The notes below the pieces were generated by a model. That model had not been told where the DNA came from. It searched no databases and saw only the letters and a list, made by a program, of their open reading frames with translations. Positions 15,687 through 22,606 of a DNA stretch of 43,579 nucleotides are shown here, piece after piece. Both the position numbers and the translations under genes were made by a program. Source of the DNA: a virus; IMG/VR virus record IMGVR_UViG_3300036715_000447, positions 1 through 43,579 of that record. One strand, given 5' to 3'. The stretch's first letter is position 1. The number at the start of each line of letters is the position of its first letter.

Positions 15687-16583
15687 ATGTTTTTAGAAAA
15701 CAAATATACTAGTTGGTACTATAGCATAGTCAACACCGCAAAAGCAAGAGGTAATAGAAATAAGTACACCGAAAAACATCATATTATCCCGGAATCCTTT
15801 TTCGCAGCAAGTAAACGATCAAAATGCCCAGGCTCGCTATTAGGTAATCCAGGCGCAGCTAACAACATTGTTCGACTTTTACCAAGGGAACATTTTATAT
15901 GTCACATACTACTAACTAAAATGACAGTAGGTGAATTTCGGAAAAAGATGTTATTCGCAGTACTGGGAATGAAACGTGTCACTAAAACACAACAACGATA
16001 CATGAATTCTAGATTATACAGTACAGTTCGCACCCAAGCTAGTGTATTTTTCAGTGAGCTAAATGCTGGGCGCAAACATTCACTAGAAACGAGGGCTAAA
16101 GTATCAGCCGCTAGTAAACTTAGAAAGCATTCGGATGAGACTAAAGCCAAAATGTCAGCTGCGAGCAAAGGTAAACCGAAGTCAGATTCACAAATCAACA
16201 AAATGAAATTGTTGAAACATTCAGCAGAATCAAAAGCTAAAATGTCCGCTGCCAATAAAGGAAGAACTGCATCCAATGCGACAAAAGCCAAACAGTCAGC
16301 TGCAAGTTTAGGTAAACCAAAAACTAAAGTACACGCAGAAAATATATCAAAAGGCTTAACAGGACAATCTAAACCTCCTATGCCAGAATACCTAAAAAAA
16401 CAAATTTCCGAAAAACTCAAGGGCCGGAAATCAGCACGGAAAGGAACTAAAGGGCTAGTTAAACATTCTCCGGAAACAAAAGCTAAGATAGCTGAATCAA
16501 ATCGCAGGCGAGTAGTATCTGCAGAGACCAAAGCTAAAATAGCAGCAAGTTTAGCGAAAACTAGAGCATTAAAGAAACTTTAA
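15687..16583 (+). CDS. Free-standing HNH homing endonuclease with NUMOD3-type repeats
   Basis: The only credible plus-strand gene: 298 residues, strong RBS TAAGGA 5 nt before the ATG. The HNH nuclease core is EKHHIIPES (H31, H32), then NN at 59-60, then PREHFICHILLTKM (H69, H73), typical of phage group I-type and free-standing endonucleases. From about residue 129 on it carries short S-x-E-T-[KR]-A-K-[VM]-S-A-A-S-K-G-K repeats (near 132, 149, 180, 194, 261 and 279), matching NUMOD3 DNA-binding modules. The protein is very basic. It sits between two genes of a minus-strand operon: it diverges from the glycosyltransferase by 24 nt and overlaps the stop of the 119-residue gene by 3 nt in convergent orientation. 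This indicates a neat mobile insertion. The cleavage site is expected in a phage relative that lacks it. Confidence 0.92.
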   Translation: MFLENKYTSWYYSIVNTAKARGNRNKYTEKHHIIPESFFAASKRSKCPGSLLGNPGAANNIVRLLPREHFICHILLTKMTVGEFRKKMLFAVLGMKRVTKTQQRYMNSRLYSTVRTQASVFFSELNAGRKHSLETRAKVSAASKLRKHSDETKAKMSAASKGKPKSDSQINKMKLLKHSAESKAKMSAANKGRTASNATKAKQSAASLGKPKTKVHAENISKGLTGQSKPPMPEYLKKQISEKLKGRKSARKGTKGLVKHSPETKAKIAESNRRRVVSAETKAKIAASLAKTRALKKL

Positions 16584-16939
16584 GGTAAATTAGTTCTGTA
16601 CTCATAGTATTCGATATTTGGGTATGTTTCGTCTTGCTCAATAATCAAACCGGCATTGTTCTTTACTACAGGAAATCCTTTAGTAGACTTGCTTAATTGT
16701 ACACGAAAGCCAGGATCATTTTCAATCTTTTTGAGCTTGCCGTTAACTACAGTGTACCTAAAGTAGTTGTCGTAATCGTTTTTAGATACAACAATATACG
16801 TGCCGGGTTCGTGCGATTGCATGGAGCAACTAGTTATGTTGCCATCTACATCGTAGTAAATTCTGTATTCTATTGGTTCTACTTTAAACGGCTGAATGGC
16901 CGCTATAGCTTTGAGGAATTCTGATTCTGCATCAGTCAT
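16580..16939 (-). CDS. Conserved phage protein of unknown function (119 aa)
   Basis: A 119-residue acidic protein. Visible blocks are Y-R-I-Y-Y-D-V-D-G-N-I near residue 26, H-E-P-G-T-Y-I-V-V-S-K near 43 and V-V-N-G-K-L-K-K-I near 64. These look like a small beta-rich fold. I recall similar Y-R-x-Y-Y-D-x-D-G-N proteins from cyanophage-type genomes, often near glycosyltransferase genes, but this is memory and was not checked by a search. No membrane segment or catalytic motif is seen. The ATG overlaps the end of the upstream glycosyltransferase by 8 nt. Its stop codon overlaps that of the endonuclease gene on the other strand. Confidence 0.8.
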   Translation of the reverse strand: MTDAESEFLKAIAAIQPFKVEPIEYRIYYDVDGNITSCSMQSHEPGTYIVVSKNDYDNYFRYTVVNGKLKKIENDPGFRVQLSKSTKGFPVVKNNAGLIIEQDETYPNIEYYEYRTNLP

Positions 16940-17735
16940 TGTATTTATACTCTTTATCGTAGTAATGCACAGGGTGATATTGGTTTAGGTTATTGATACG
17001 AATCATGTTGCCGTCTGTTTCGGTCATCACGGTTTCAAATACAGAACGCTCATCAGCCCATCCTTGTACGCCTGGTTTAAGGTGCACAAAGTTAATGAAA
17101 TCCAATGGCAACGTATGTTGCTCTTTGCCCAATGCGTGGACAGCTAATGCATACAGCACGTCAGTCGACGGATAGTCTTCATCGCAGCCTATCAAACTGT
17201 TCTTTACTGCGTCCCAATTGTTGATAATTTTAAATGCAGTTTTGAAAAACTCCGCTGCCGTTTTACTGTATCTGAAGTACATTAAGCCATTGTACGTATC
17301 GGGCAGGTTATTGTCGTCAAACATCTTGCGGTACTTACGCACGTTAGAAGCATCACCCCTGTAGTCTTTGCAGCCTGTGGACAGCACAACGTCCTTAAGT
17401 CTAAATGCATGTAACCAATGATCAATACTGCGAGTAAACAGGAGATCGCTTTCGAGTTTAATTGTTTCCTTAAACGGGGTTAACGAAAATGCATACGGCT
17501 CAAGGGACATTGCTGGCATGTCTGTCTCGGGTAGTTCAACTACGTAGTCAAACACTTTTTCCATTGTAGCAGTTACTTCTTTAGATGTAGCTTTATCTAC
17601 AATGACCGCGTACCGATTATTCTTTTGCGTTGCTTTTATGTTCTTTGCTTGCATGTACGCAAGTCGCAAGTAATCTGTGTCTGCAGAGTTAATGGCAAAC
17701 GTTACATAGCCCAATTGTTCTTTGTGATCAAACAC
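16932..17735 (-). CDS. Glycosyltransferase-like protein with E-S-D motif
   Basis: A 267-residue protein starting at a GTG (17735) that has a strong GGAGG ribosome binding site six bases upstream. An ATG at 17759 exists but would overlap the previous gene by 32 nt and place that RBS inside the coding region. The N-terminus reads F-D-H-K-E-Q-L-G-Y-V-T-F-A-I-N. A stretch ETIKLESDLLF carries E95-S-D97 where its neighbour has D-T-D, so it looks like a diverged GT-A (GT8-like) fold. L-S-T-G-C-K-D-Y-R-G and D-E-D-Y-P-S-T-D-V follow. It is partly similar in layout to the protein at 17728-18549 and probably arose from the same family. The altered first acidic residue may mean a changed metal site. The substrate is unknown. 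Confidence 0.72.
   Translation of the reverse strand: MFDHKEQLGYVTFAINSADTDYLRLAYMQAKNIKATQKNNRYAVIVDKATSKEVTATMEKVFDYVVELPETDMPAMSLEPYAFSLTPFKETIKLESDLLFTRSIDHWLHAFRLKDVVLSTGCKDYRGDASNVRKYRKMFDDNNLPDTYNGLMYFRYSKTAAEFFKTAFKIINNWDAVKNSLIGCDEDYPSTDVLYALAVHALGKEQHTLPLDFINFVHLKPGVQGWADERSVFETVMTETDGNMIRINNLNQYHPVHYYDKEYKYND
16942..16949 (-). promoter_or_regulatory. Exact T4 late promoter octamer TATAAATA (possible)
   Basis: TATAAATAC on the minus strand matches the T4 late consensus exactly. It lies inside the last codons of the upstream glycosyltransferase gene and only 2 nt before the ATG of the 119-residue gene. A transcript starting from it would be almost leaderless for that gene but could feed the genes beyond. 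It may be chance, since it also encodes E-Y-K-Y-N. Confidence 0.3.
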
Positions 17736-18549
17736 ACATATCCTCCACAAATTTTGCAAAGTTATCGCTCTGCAAATAATCTTTATCCATTACGTGCACA
17801 CTTTGCTTTGGCATCATCACCGCTTTGTCTTTCATACGCACTGCAAGCATACTACCCTTAGTTTGTATGCTTTCTACTTGCTGCTCTAGCGTAAGCATTA
17901 CCCACGGTATTCCTTGATCTTCATTCAAGCTGTAGCCAGATATGATATTGTTAGCAATAGCAAAAGCGTAGTCATTTCGGTAACTACGACCGCCGACATT
18001 GTATAGTTTGCAGTAATAAGGGTAGTTACGTTGGACGCGACCAACCATATCAAAGAGTATTTCAGCTTTATCAGTTTTCCTAAATAGAACAACTGTAGCC
18101 CAAACGAATGGGAGTGAAGTAGTACCCATTTCTTCATTAGAAGGCCCATTTGTGTCCTTATTGTGATGCATTATTTTGTAGTCGAAGTCTGTCTCAAACA
18201 GTTTGAGCAAGCTGTCATCTAGCACTAGATAGTCAGTGTCTAGTAGTATTGTTTCTTCGTATGGAGAGAAAGCGTATGCTGTGTAACGATCAAAATTCTT
18301 CCACTGTACTTGCACATCACTTAAGTCTGTACGAAAGTTTCCGTCCTTTGCATCTACTCGATGTACGATATGAAAGTCAAACTTTGGGTCACCTGCCATG
18401 TCTGTCACTAATGTAACCGGTAGCTTCAGATATTTTTCAATTAGTCTCGCGGCGTTATCTGCAATGCCCACATAGTTTACAGTGGGCGAGTTGAATGCAA
18501 ACAATATTACGCCGCGCTTAGACCTTGCGGATTTGTTTGAGTTCTGCAT
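17728..18549 (-). CDS. Glycosyltransferase-like protein with D-T-D motif (GT8-like)
   Basis: A 273-residue protein. G-V-I-L-F-A-F-N at 13-20 is the first strand, L-P-V-T-L-V-T-D (43-50) the next, and FSPYEETILLDTDYLVLDD carries D104-T-D106, the DxD metal motif in the position expected for GT-A enzymes such as GT8. No signal peptide is present. Its start overlaps the 103-residue gene by 32 nt, and its stop overlaps the next glycosyltransferase-like gene by 8 nt. The P-[YF]-x-E-T-I-x-L-[DE]-[TS]-D pattern is shared with that neighbour, so the two are likely paralogues that may work as a pair. Sugar donor and acceptor are not predictable. Some phage annotations simply call such proteins hypothetical. 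Confidence 0.75.
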   Translation of the reverse strand: MQNSNKSARSKRGVILFAFNSPTVNYVGIADNAARLIEKYLKLPVTLVTDMAGDPKFDFHIVHRVDAKDGNFRTDLSDVQVQWKNFDRYTAYAFSPYEETILLDTDYLVLDDSLLKLFETDFDYKIMHHNKDTNGPSNEEMGTTSLPFVWATVVLFRKTDKAEILFDMVGRVQRNYPYYCKLYNVGGRSYRNDYAFAIANNIISGYSLNEDQGIPWVMLTLEQQVESIQTKGSMLAVRMKDKAVMMPKQSVHVMDKDYLQSDNFAKFVEDMCV

Positions 18550-18829
18550 GTTGTTGATGCCATGAGTTCATTACCTTTTGGTAATGTTGCTGTGCTGTGA
18601 CGAGAAAGACTTGTTTGTCCACTTCGATTGGATTTTGGTAAGCGTCTTCCAAAAACAATTCAGGTACAGGCCAAGTTGCTACAAACGCCAAAAGCTCTGG
18701 CGTGATTTTGAATAACCCGCCGTTGTGTGCAAAATGCAGATCAGTTTGAATCTTCTCTCGAAGTATCGTTTTGTTGACTTGGTAGTCAGTAGATTTTTTG
18801 ATTTGGTCTACAATTGGTTGAATAGTCAT
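18518..18829 (-). CDS. Small conserved phage protein of unknown function (103 aa)
   Basis: A 103-residue soluble, helical-looking protein. Features are K-I-T-P-E-L-L-A-F-V-A-T-W-P near residue 40, E-L-F-L-E-D-A-Y-x-N-P-I near 57 and H-Y-Q-K-V-M-N-S-W-H near 80. I recall related small proteins in marine T4-like phages, with no known role, but have not searched. It is the first gene after the hairpin at 18835-18866 and its ATG lies only 5 nt past that hairpin, with no clear Shine-Dalgarno sequence in between. Its end overlaps the next gene by 32 nt. It therefore heads the accessory operon. Confidence 0.78.
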   Translation of the reverse strand: MTIQPIVDQIKKSTDYQVNKTILREKIQTDLHFAHNGGLFKITPELLAFVATWPVPELFLEDAYQNPIEVDKQVFLVTAQQHYQKVMNSWHQQHAELKQIRKV

Positions 18830-18830
18830 A

Positions 18831-18866
18831 ATAAAAGGTGTTTACTAATTATATAGCAAACACCTT
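18831..18866 (-). terminator. Rho-independent terminator-like hairpin between virion and accessory modules
   Basis: On the minus strand, arm AAGGTGTTT (18866-18858), a 14-nt loop and the perfectly complementary arm AAACACCTT (18843-18835) are followed by TTATT, so the arm end and tail together read TTTTATT. The stem is 9 bp but only moderately GC-rich, so read-through is likely. It lies after the structural gene that stops at 18888 and just before the ATG at 18829, so it could reduce late transcription into the accessory operon or affect initiation of the first gene. Confidence 0.62.
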
Positions 18867-18887
18867 CTAGGGTCAATATTTTTGATA

Positions 18888-19748
18888 TTAAGCTACGGTA
18901 ACTGTGCCCCAGCTATTGCCCAAATATGTTGTTTCTGGCGCAACTACGTCAACGCGGTGATTAACAGTAACGTTCAAGCTATCGTTAATACCTTGCTGTG
19001 CCGCAGAAGTAAATTGCAATGTCAATGTAACGACGTTACCCGAAACAGACGCACCAATTACGGCAGAGTCACTAGTGTAAGCTGCGGTAGTGCTCGTAAC
19101 TTGAATAAAGTTTTGTTGTGACGCTGTCAAGTTAGCATAACCGAATGCTGTGTTGTTCGTGTTCAGTGTACCGCCAGTACCGATTCGACCACCGTTTGTT
19201 GCACGTCGGAATGTGTTTACCCCACCTAAGTTAGTACCGACCAAAGTTACGATAGCAGACGATCGAGCAGAAGCATCGCCGTTAGTAACGCTGGTAACTA
19301 CAAAGTTTAACTGTCCACCACATTGGAAGAATTTAGCTGCACTTGTGCCGAAAGTAATTGTTCTGTTGATGGTGTAACTCAGTGCGCTTGCGGTATTTGC
19401 ACTTGCAAAGTTAGGACTAAACACTGATCCAGTTGTTGTTCCTCCTTGTGTAGCAAACAAGTTGACATTGGTTACTGCGGTGTTAACACCGTTTGCCACT
19501 GATGCCAAATATGTAACAGTTGTACCGGCCGTGGGCAAAGTAATTGCCGCTGTGCCACTTTGGTGTGCTAGTGCATTGTTCAAAGCGCCGATTAAGGTTG
19601 ACCACTGTGCTGCTGTAACAGTGTTACCAGTTGCCAAAGCTGTAGTGACCGCAGTTTGGCCGTATGCTGTGCTCCACGTACCATTTAACGTAGTTGCTAA
19701 CGAGTTGTAATCTGTTGCAGCAATTGTGCCGCCTGATGCGTATGTCAT
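18888..19748 (-). CDS. Virion structural protein, repetitive Thr/Ala/Asn-rich
   Basis: A 286-residue protein rich in Thr, Ala, Ser, Val and Asn, with almost no Lys, typical of beta-rich phage fibre or decoration proteins. The N-terminus reads T-Y-A-S-G-G-T-I-A-A-T-D-Y-N-S-L, and a block A-Y-G-Q-T-A-V near 28 is followed by V-T-A-A-Q-W-S-T-L-I near 44. The C-terminal third has V-N-H-R-V-D-V-V-A-P-E-T-T-Y-L. No enzymatic motif is seen. It follows the long fibre-like gene by 16 nt, has a TAGGAT ribosome binding site and is last in the structural module before the terminator-like hairpin. The exact location in the virion is unknown. Confidence 0.75.
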   Translation of the reverse strand: MTYASGGTIAATDYNSLATTLNGTWSTAYGQTAVTTALATGNTVTAAQWSTLIGALNNALAHQSGTAAITLPTAGTTVTYLASVANGVNTAVTNVNLFATQGGTTTGSVFSPNFASANTASALSYTINRTITFGTSAAKFFQCGGQLNFVVTSVTNGDASARSSAIVTLVGTNLGGVNTFRRATNGGRIGTGGTLNTNNTAFGYANLTASQQNFIQVTSTTAAYTSDSAVIGASVSGNVVTLTLQFTSAAQQGINDSLNVTVNHRVDVVAPETTYLGNSWGTVTVA

Positions 19749-19764
19749 GTCTTAATCCTATATT

Positions 19765-21339
19765 TTAGTTATTTATTTTCACGATGGCTTCTATCAAAGA
19801 TAACTCATCCGATTCTTTATCCTGTAAGGCCCGCCCAATTACGTTCCAAGGGGTTATTTCTTCGTTGGTTCCTGCTCTTGCAATGCCGTTTCCTGCGCTG
19901 ACTAGTCGGTCACCTTTTCGAATAATCCCGATTACTTTGACGGGAACTCTACCACTTAGTGCGACGGGTGGATGAGTGGTGTCATCCCCGCTGCCTGCGT
20001 TCATTAAATAAGCTGCTTTAGTACTTATGACGCCAAACACTTTTTCGCTCAGATCCGCACTCGCAGCGGTTATTTCTGCGCTGCCACCGATCTCAACTAC
20101 TGTCCCTGCCTCATATTCTGCATCTGCTGCAAAGCGTTCGGCTAAGTCAGCGTACTTTGCTTGCATAGAAACGCCGTAAATATTAGCGAACCACGATGTA
20201 GTGCTTCCTAAATTTACCGCTGCATTCGCTGATGGAATTAATGCACCAGTAATAGTATTAGAGCCGTTACGGGCTAATGCTGTATTGTCTACGTAGAACT
20301 TGTTTGCAATGTCGTTTGAATTTAATGGAGAGGAGGTAACTTCTGCATGGCCTGATACCCCGTTCGCAGTAAACACAGGCAAACTTGTGCCCAGCTGGTT
20401 TATGTAAATACTAAGGTTTTTGCCCGACACAGTGTGGCGGACTCTTCCCGTGCCAGTTAGCGGGTCCACATCAATAACCACATCTCCGACTGTGCCGATT
20501 TTAATGCCGTCATTGCTTGCAGTTGACAACTGCACATTAGACGATGTTGTCACATCATTTCTAGCAAAGCTACTTGCAGAAACAATAGTATTGCCGACCA
20601 TTAAGTTCAATGCTACGTTTGCAGTTTGGAAATATTCTAATGTAGGTAAACCGGGATCTTGACTTAGTGTAAAACCTGGTTTAACAGTAGTGAACCCCGA
20701 TATAAGAGTGCCGGGAGTAAACTCGTCCTCTTTACTAAGGATGGCAATTAGCTTATCTTGAATGTAAAATTTAATTACTATTCGGGAAAGGCCGGTGTTA
20801 TCTAAGATAGTGTCAGGAGTCGCACCTGTTTGACCAGTGGTCGTGTTATTAACCGGGCCAATTGTAAGCCACCCGCCGTTACCAACTGCATTAGTGCCAG
20901 TTACTGCACCAGTGAACAGCTTTAATTGCCTATTAGCAGTGTCCCACCACAGGTCACCGACTACTGGTGCGTATGGTAGATACTTTGGCGTACCCACAGT
21001 GCCTGTTGCAGCATCAGTAATAGGATCAGCATTGTACATAGAGGACAATGATTTCCAAATTGCAGGATTGCCTGCTGCCGCTGCTGTGTTGACCTTCAAT
21101 ACTTTAGCACCAGAATCCCACCAGATTTGGCCTGGCAATGCAGATAACGGGCTTTTAGTATTTGCAAAATTTTCCAGCAAGTAAACAAAATTCTCATTGA
21201 GTAGTTTACCGTAACCAGGATAATTCTTACCAATTAACGATAAGCTAGTGGAGCCAGTATCAACTGTACCATCTTGCAGGCCAGCTGATCCTAATCCGGG
21301 GATTGAAGTTCCATTTGATAACGTTAGTGAATATGACAT
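19765..21339 (-). CDS. Tail-fibre-like protein with N-terminal attachment domain and YADLAE C-terminal domain
   Basis: A 524-residue protein. Residues ~30-75 (S-L-I-G-K-N-Y-P-G-Y-G, N-E-N-F-V-x-L-L-E-N-F, P-G-Q-I-W-W-D-S) match the N-terminal domain of the 138-residue protein at 21374-21790, suggesting a common virion-attachment module. The middle is a low-complexity beta-rich shaft. The C-terminal ~150 residues begin at KYADLAERFAADAEY and include A-L-S-G-R-V-P-V-K-V-I-G and R-K-G-D-R-L-V. This domain is shared with the fibre at 22607-23734 and is common on marine phage fibres, where a role in fibre maturation or trimer folding is plausible. It is preceded by a CATAAATA octamer. Confidence 0.85.
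   Translation of the reverse strand: MSYSLTLSNGTSIPGLGSAGLQDGTVDTGSTSLSLIGKNYPGYGKLLNENFVYLLENFANTKSPLSALPGQIWWDSGAKVLKVNTAAAAGNPAIWKSLSSMYNADPITDAATGTVGTPKYLPYAPVVGDLWWDTANRQLKLFTGAVTGTNAVGNGGWLTIGPVNNTTTGQTGATPDTILDNTGLSRIVIKFYIQDKLIAILSKEDEFTPGTLISGFTTVKPGFTLSQDPGLPTLEYFQTANVALNLMVGNTIVSASSFARNDVTTSSNVQLSTASNDGIKIGTVGDVVIDVDPLTGTGRVRHTVSGKNLSIYINQLGTSLPVFTANGVSGHAEVTSSPLNSNDIANKFYVDNTALARNGSNTITGALIPSANAAVNLGSTTSWFANIYGVSMQAKYADLAERFAADAEYEAGTVVEIGGSAEITAASADLSEKVFGVISTKAAYLMNAGSGDDTTHPPVALSGRVPVKVIGIIRKGDRLVSAGNGIARAGTNEEITPWNVIGRALQDKESDELSLIEAIVKINN
19770..19777 (-). promoter_or_regulatory. Late-promoter-like octamer AATAAATA
   Basis: AATAAATA on the minus strand, 21 nt before the ATG at 19748, with a TAGGAT ribosome binding site in between. 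It overlaps the last codons of the preceding gene (K-I-N-N-stop). It is similar to the CATAAATA octamers at 21345, 23758 and 40335. Confidence 0.4.
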
Positions 21340-21344
21340 ATCAG

Positions 21345-21352
21345 TATTTATG
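21345..21352 (-). promoter_or_regulatory. Late-promoter-like octamer CATAAATA
   Basis: CATAAATACTGAT on the minus strand lies in the 34-nt gap between the 138-residue gene and the ATG at 21339. Only 5 nt separate the octamer from the ATG, so a transcript would have little or no leader. The extended CATAAATACT matches the copy at 40335-40342. Confidence 0.4.
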
Positions 21353-21373
21353 CTAGAAAATTATGTATGTATA

Positions 21374-21790
21374 TTACCACGTTGTACTCAATGCAGTTCG
21401 TGTCCAAATATTAGTTGTTCCGGTATACGCCGCGGTGCATACATACAAATAAGAAGCATCAACTGCCATCATGCCAGGAATATCTCCCGACATACCTATA
21501 GGGCTAGTAGGTATTGATATCCGGGGACTAGTGTTGACCCACGCGGTACCATTATATATGTACAGCATTTTTGTGGTGCTATTCCACCACAACTGACCTT
21601 CTAACGGATTTGCCGGGGAATCAGCCGAACTAAAGTTTTCTGTCATGCGGACAAAGTTTTCGTTCTGGATTTCGCCGTAGTTAGTAACCTGCTTACCAAT
21701 TAAGGCAATGCCTGCATGGTAACGATCCACTGCGCCGTCAAGCACAGTAGCTAACAATGTCCCATTTGTTTGGTTAACTAAGTAGGCCAT
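21374..21790 (-). CDS. Short virion protein sharing the fibre N-terminal attachment domain
   Basis: A 138-residue protein. I-A-L-I-G-K-Q-V-T-N-Y-G, Q-N-E-N-F-V-R-M-T-E-N-F and P-L-E-G-Q-L-W-W-N-S align one-to-one with the N-terminal domain of the 524-residue fibre next to it. The rest (Y-I-Y-N-G-T-A-W-V-N, then M-A-V-D-A-S-Y-L-Y-V-C-T) is a short beta-rich tail of the kind seen in fibre tips. It may be a truncated fibre, a spacer or an adaptor competing for the same attachment site. The ribosome binding site AGGATAA precedes the ATG. It lies 6 nt after the 199-residue gene. Confidence 0.8.
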   Translation of the reverse strand: MAYLVNQTNGTLLATVLDGAVDRYHAGIALIGKQVTNYGEIQNENFVRMTENFSSADSPANPLEGQLWWNSTTKMLYIYNGTAWVNTSPRISIPTSPIGMSGDIPGMMAVDASYLYVCTAAYTGTTNIWTRTALSTTW

Positions 21791-21796
21791 TGTGTA

Positions 21797-22396
21797 TTAT
21801 CCTATGTACGATAGATTTGTGAGTGCTTGTATACGAATTGTGTAATCGATCTTAATCTTACGATTTAAAGATTTTTGCACCGGGTGGAATACAACGTGTG
21901 TAAGCATCTTACCTGCAGTGCTGAATAGACCTAGTTCGTCAAATACATATTGTTCGTTTAAATTTTGACTATTGTCAAAAGCTGCTTGGCCTGCGGGCTC
22001 GCCGTAGTCTAGTAACATTGTTACTAAAATGTCAGTGTATACTTTGCCAGGGATGTGGCGGATTTCCATCTTGTTATTAAGTGGATCTAAATTCTCTGCA
22101 CTTGTGCCATCAATAACTTTAGTGAATGTCTGATTATACAATGCAGCATTCTGGTTATTGGTATTAGTTGGCAAGTAGTTAATAACGCCGGTAGGGTCAA
22201 CAGATGTGCCACCGTTGCCTAGATTAATTGTCTTGATGAAGTTACCGCTTAAGTCAGCTAGACTGTACGCAATGGCCTCAGACATGTTTTCATAATGCAC
22301 GGCATTATCAACATCCCGTAATACAATAGTGTTCGCCGGATCAGTTACATCATATATGTCGACATGGCCATGTATTTTCATATTAATTTGATTCAT
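21797..22396 (-). CDS. Conserved T4-like virion structural protein (199 aa)
   Basis: A 199-residue protein with N-terminal blocks K-I-H-G-H-V-D-I-Y-D and N-A-V-H-Y-E-N-M-S-E-A-I, a central I-N-L-G-N-G-G, and R-H-I-P-G-K-V-Y-T-D-I near residue 112, then F-D-E-L-G-L-F. The pattern is familiar from marine T4-like phages as a virion-associated protein between baseplate and fibre genes. The exact role is unknown. It might be a baseplate or fibre connector. An AGGAAA ribosome binding site precedes the ATG. Its first residues resemble those of the tiny 47-residue protein upstream. Confidence 0.8.
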   Translation of the reverse strand: MNQINMKIHGHVDIYDVTDPANTIVLRDVDNAVHYENMSEAIAYSLADLSGNFIKTINLGNGGTSVDPTGVINYLPTNTNNQNAALYNQTFTKVIDGTSAENLDPLNNKMEIRHIPGKVYTDILVTMLLDYGEPAGQAAFDNSQNLNEQYVFDELGLFSTAGKMLTHVVFHPVQKSLNRKIKIDYTIRIQALTNLSYIG

Positions 22397-22469
22397 TTAG
22401 TTTCCTGGAGCCGCCTTTTCCGGTGCCAAATTTCTTAAGTTTATAACCCATGTGCTGTATATTAGGCAT
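22383..22469 (-). CDS. Possible 28-residue basic ORF
   Basis: ATG at 22469, TAA at 22385-22383. It codes M-P-N-I-Q-H-M-G-Y-K-L-K-K-F-G-T-G-K-G-G and ends S-R-K-L-N-E-S-N. It overlaps the 47-residue ORF by 8 nt and the 199-residue gene by 14 nt, so it tiles the only gap of more than 60 nt in this region. The codons look plausible, but the RBS is weak and the ORF is tiny. An internal ATG at 22451 is an alternative start. Confidence 0.35.
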   Translation of the reverse strand: MPNIQHMGYKLKKFGTGKGGSRKLNESN

Positions 22470-22605
22470 CGTTACTAGTCAAAAATACTTCGTTAGTCTC
22501 AGGATCGTAAATCTTGATGTGACCACGGATATTCAGCCCGCCTTGTTCGTCGGGCTGTTTTTCTTCTTGGATAGGCATAGGTTGTACAACCTCTTTCTCG
22601 TCCAT
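22462..22605 (-). CDS. 47-residue small ORF, truncated relative of the 199-residue structural protein
   Basis: ATG at 22605, one base after the TAA of the fibre gene, and TAA at 22464-22462. An acidic N-terminus (D-E-K-E-V-V-Q-P, E-E-K-Q-P-D-E-Q) is followed by L-N-I-R-G-H-I-K-I-Y-D-P-E-T-N-E-V. The G-H-x-x-I-Y-D block matches the start of the next structural protein (K-I-H-G-H-V-D-I-Y-D), but this ORF stops where the other continues N-A-V-H-Y-E-N. It may be an independent small virion protein or a decayed duplicate. The coding is too short for routine gene finders, but the position and similarity support it. Confidence 0.6.
   Translation of the reverse strand: MDEKEVVQPMPIQEEKQPDEQGGLNIRGHIKIYDPETNEVFLTSNDA
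22534..22568 (+). terminator. Plus-strand intrinsic-terminator-like hairpin inside the 47-residue ORF
   Basis: CAGCCCG (22534-22540), a 10-nt loop, CGGGCTG (22551-22557), then TTTTTCTTCTT. This is a perfect 7-bp GC-rich stem with a T-run, the right polarity for a transcript running on the plus strand, where no gene is nearby. On the minus strand the run of A precedes the stem, so it would not terminate the structural operon. It could stop antisense transcription or be a coincidence of codons. Confidence 0.4.
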
Positions 22606-22606
22606 T

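Noticed and set aside
15902-16531. 209-residue minus-strand ORF opposite the HNH gene
   Set aside because: It is an antisense shadow of the NUMOD3-type repeats (repeated L-A-A-D-I-L-A-F pattern) and has no start context.
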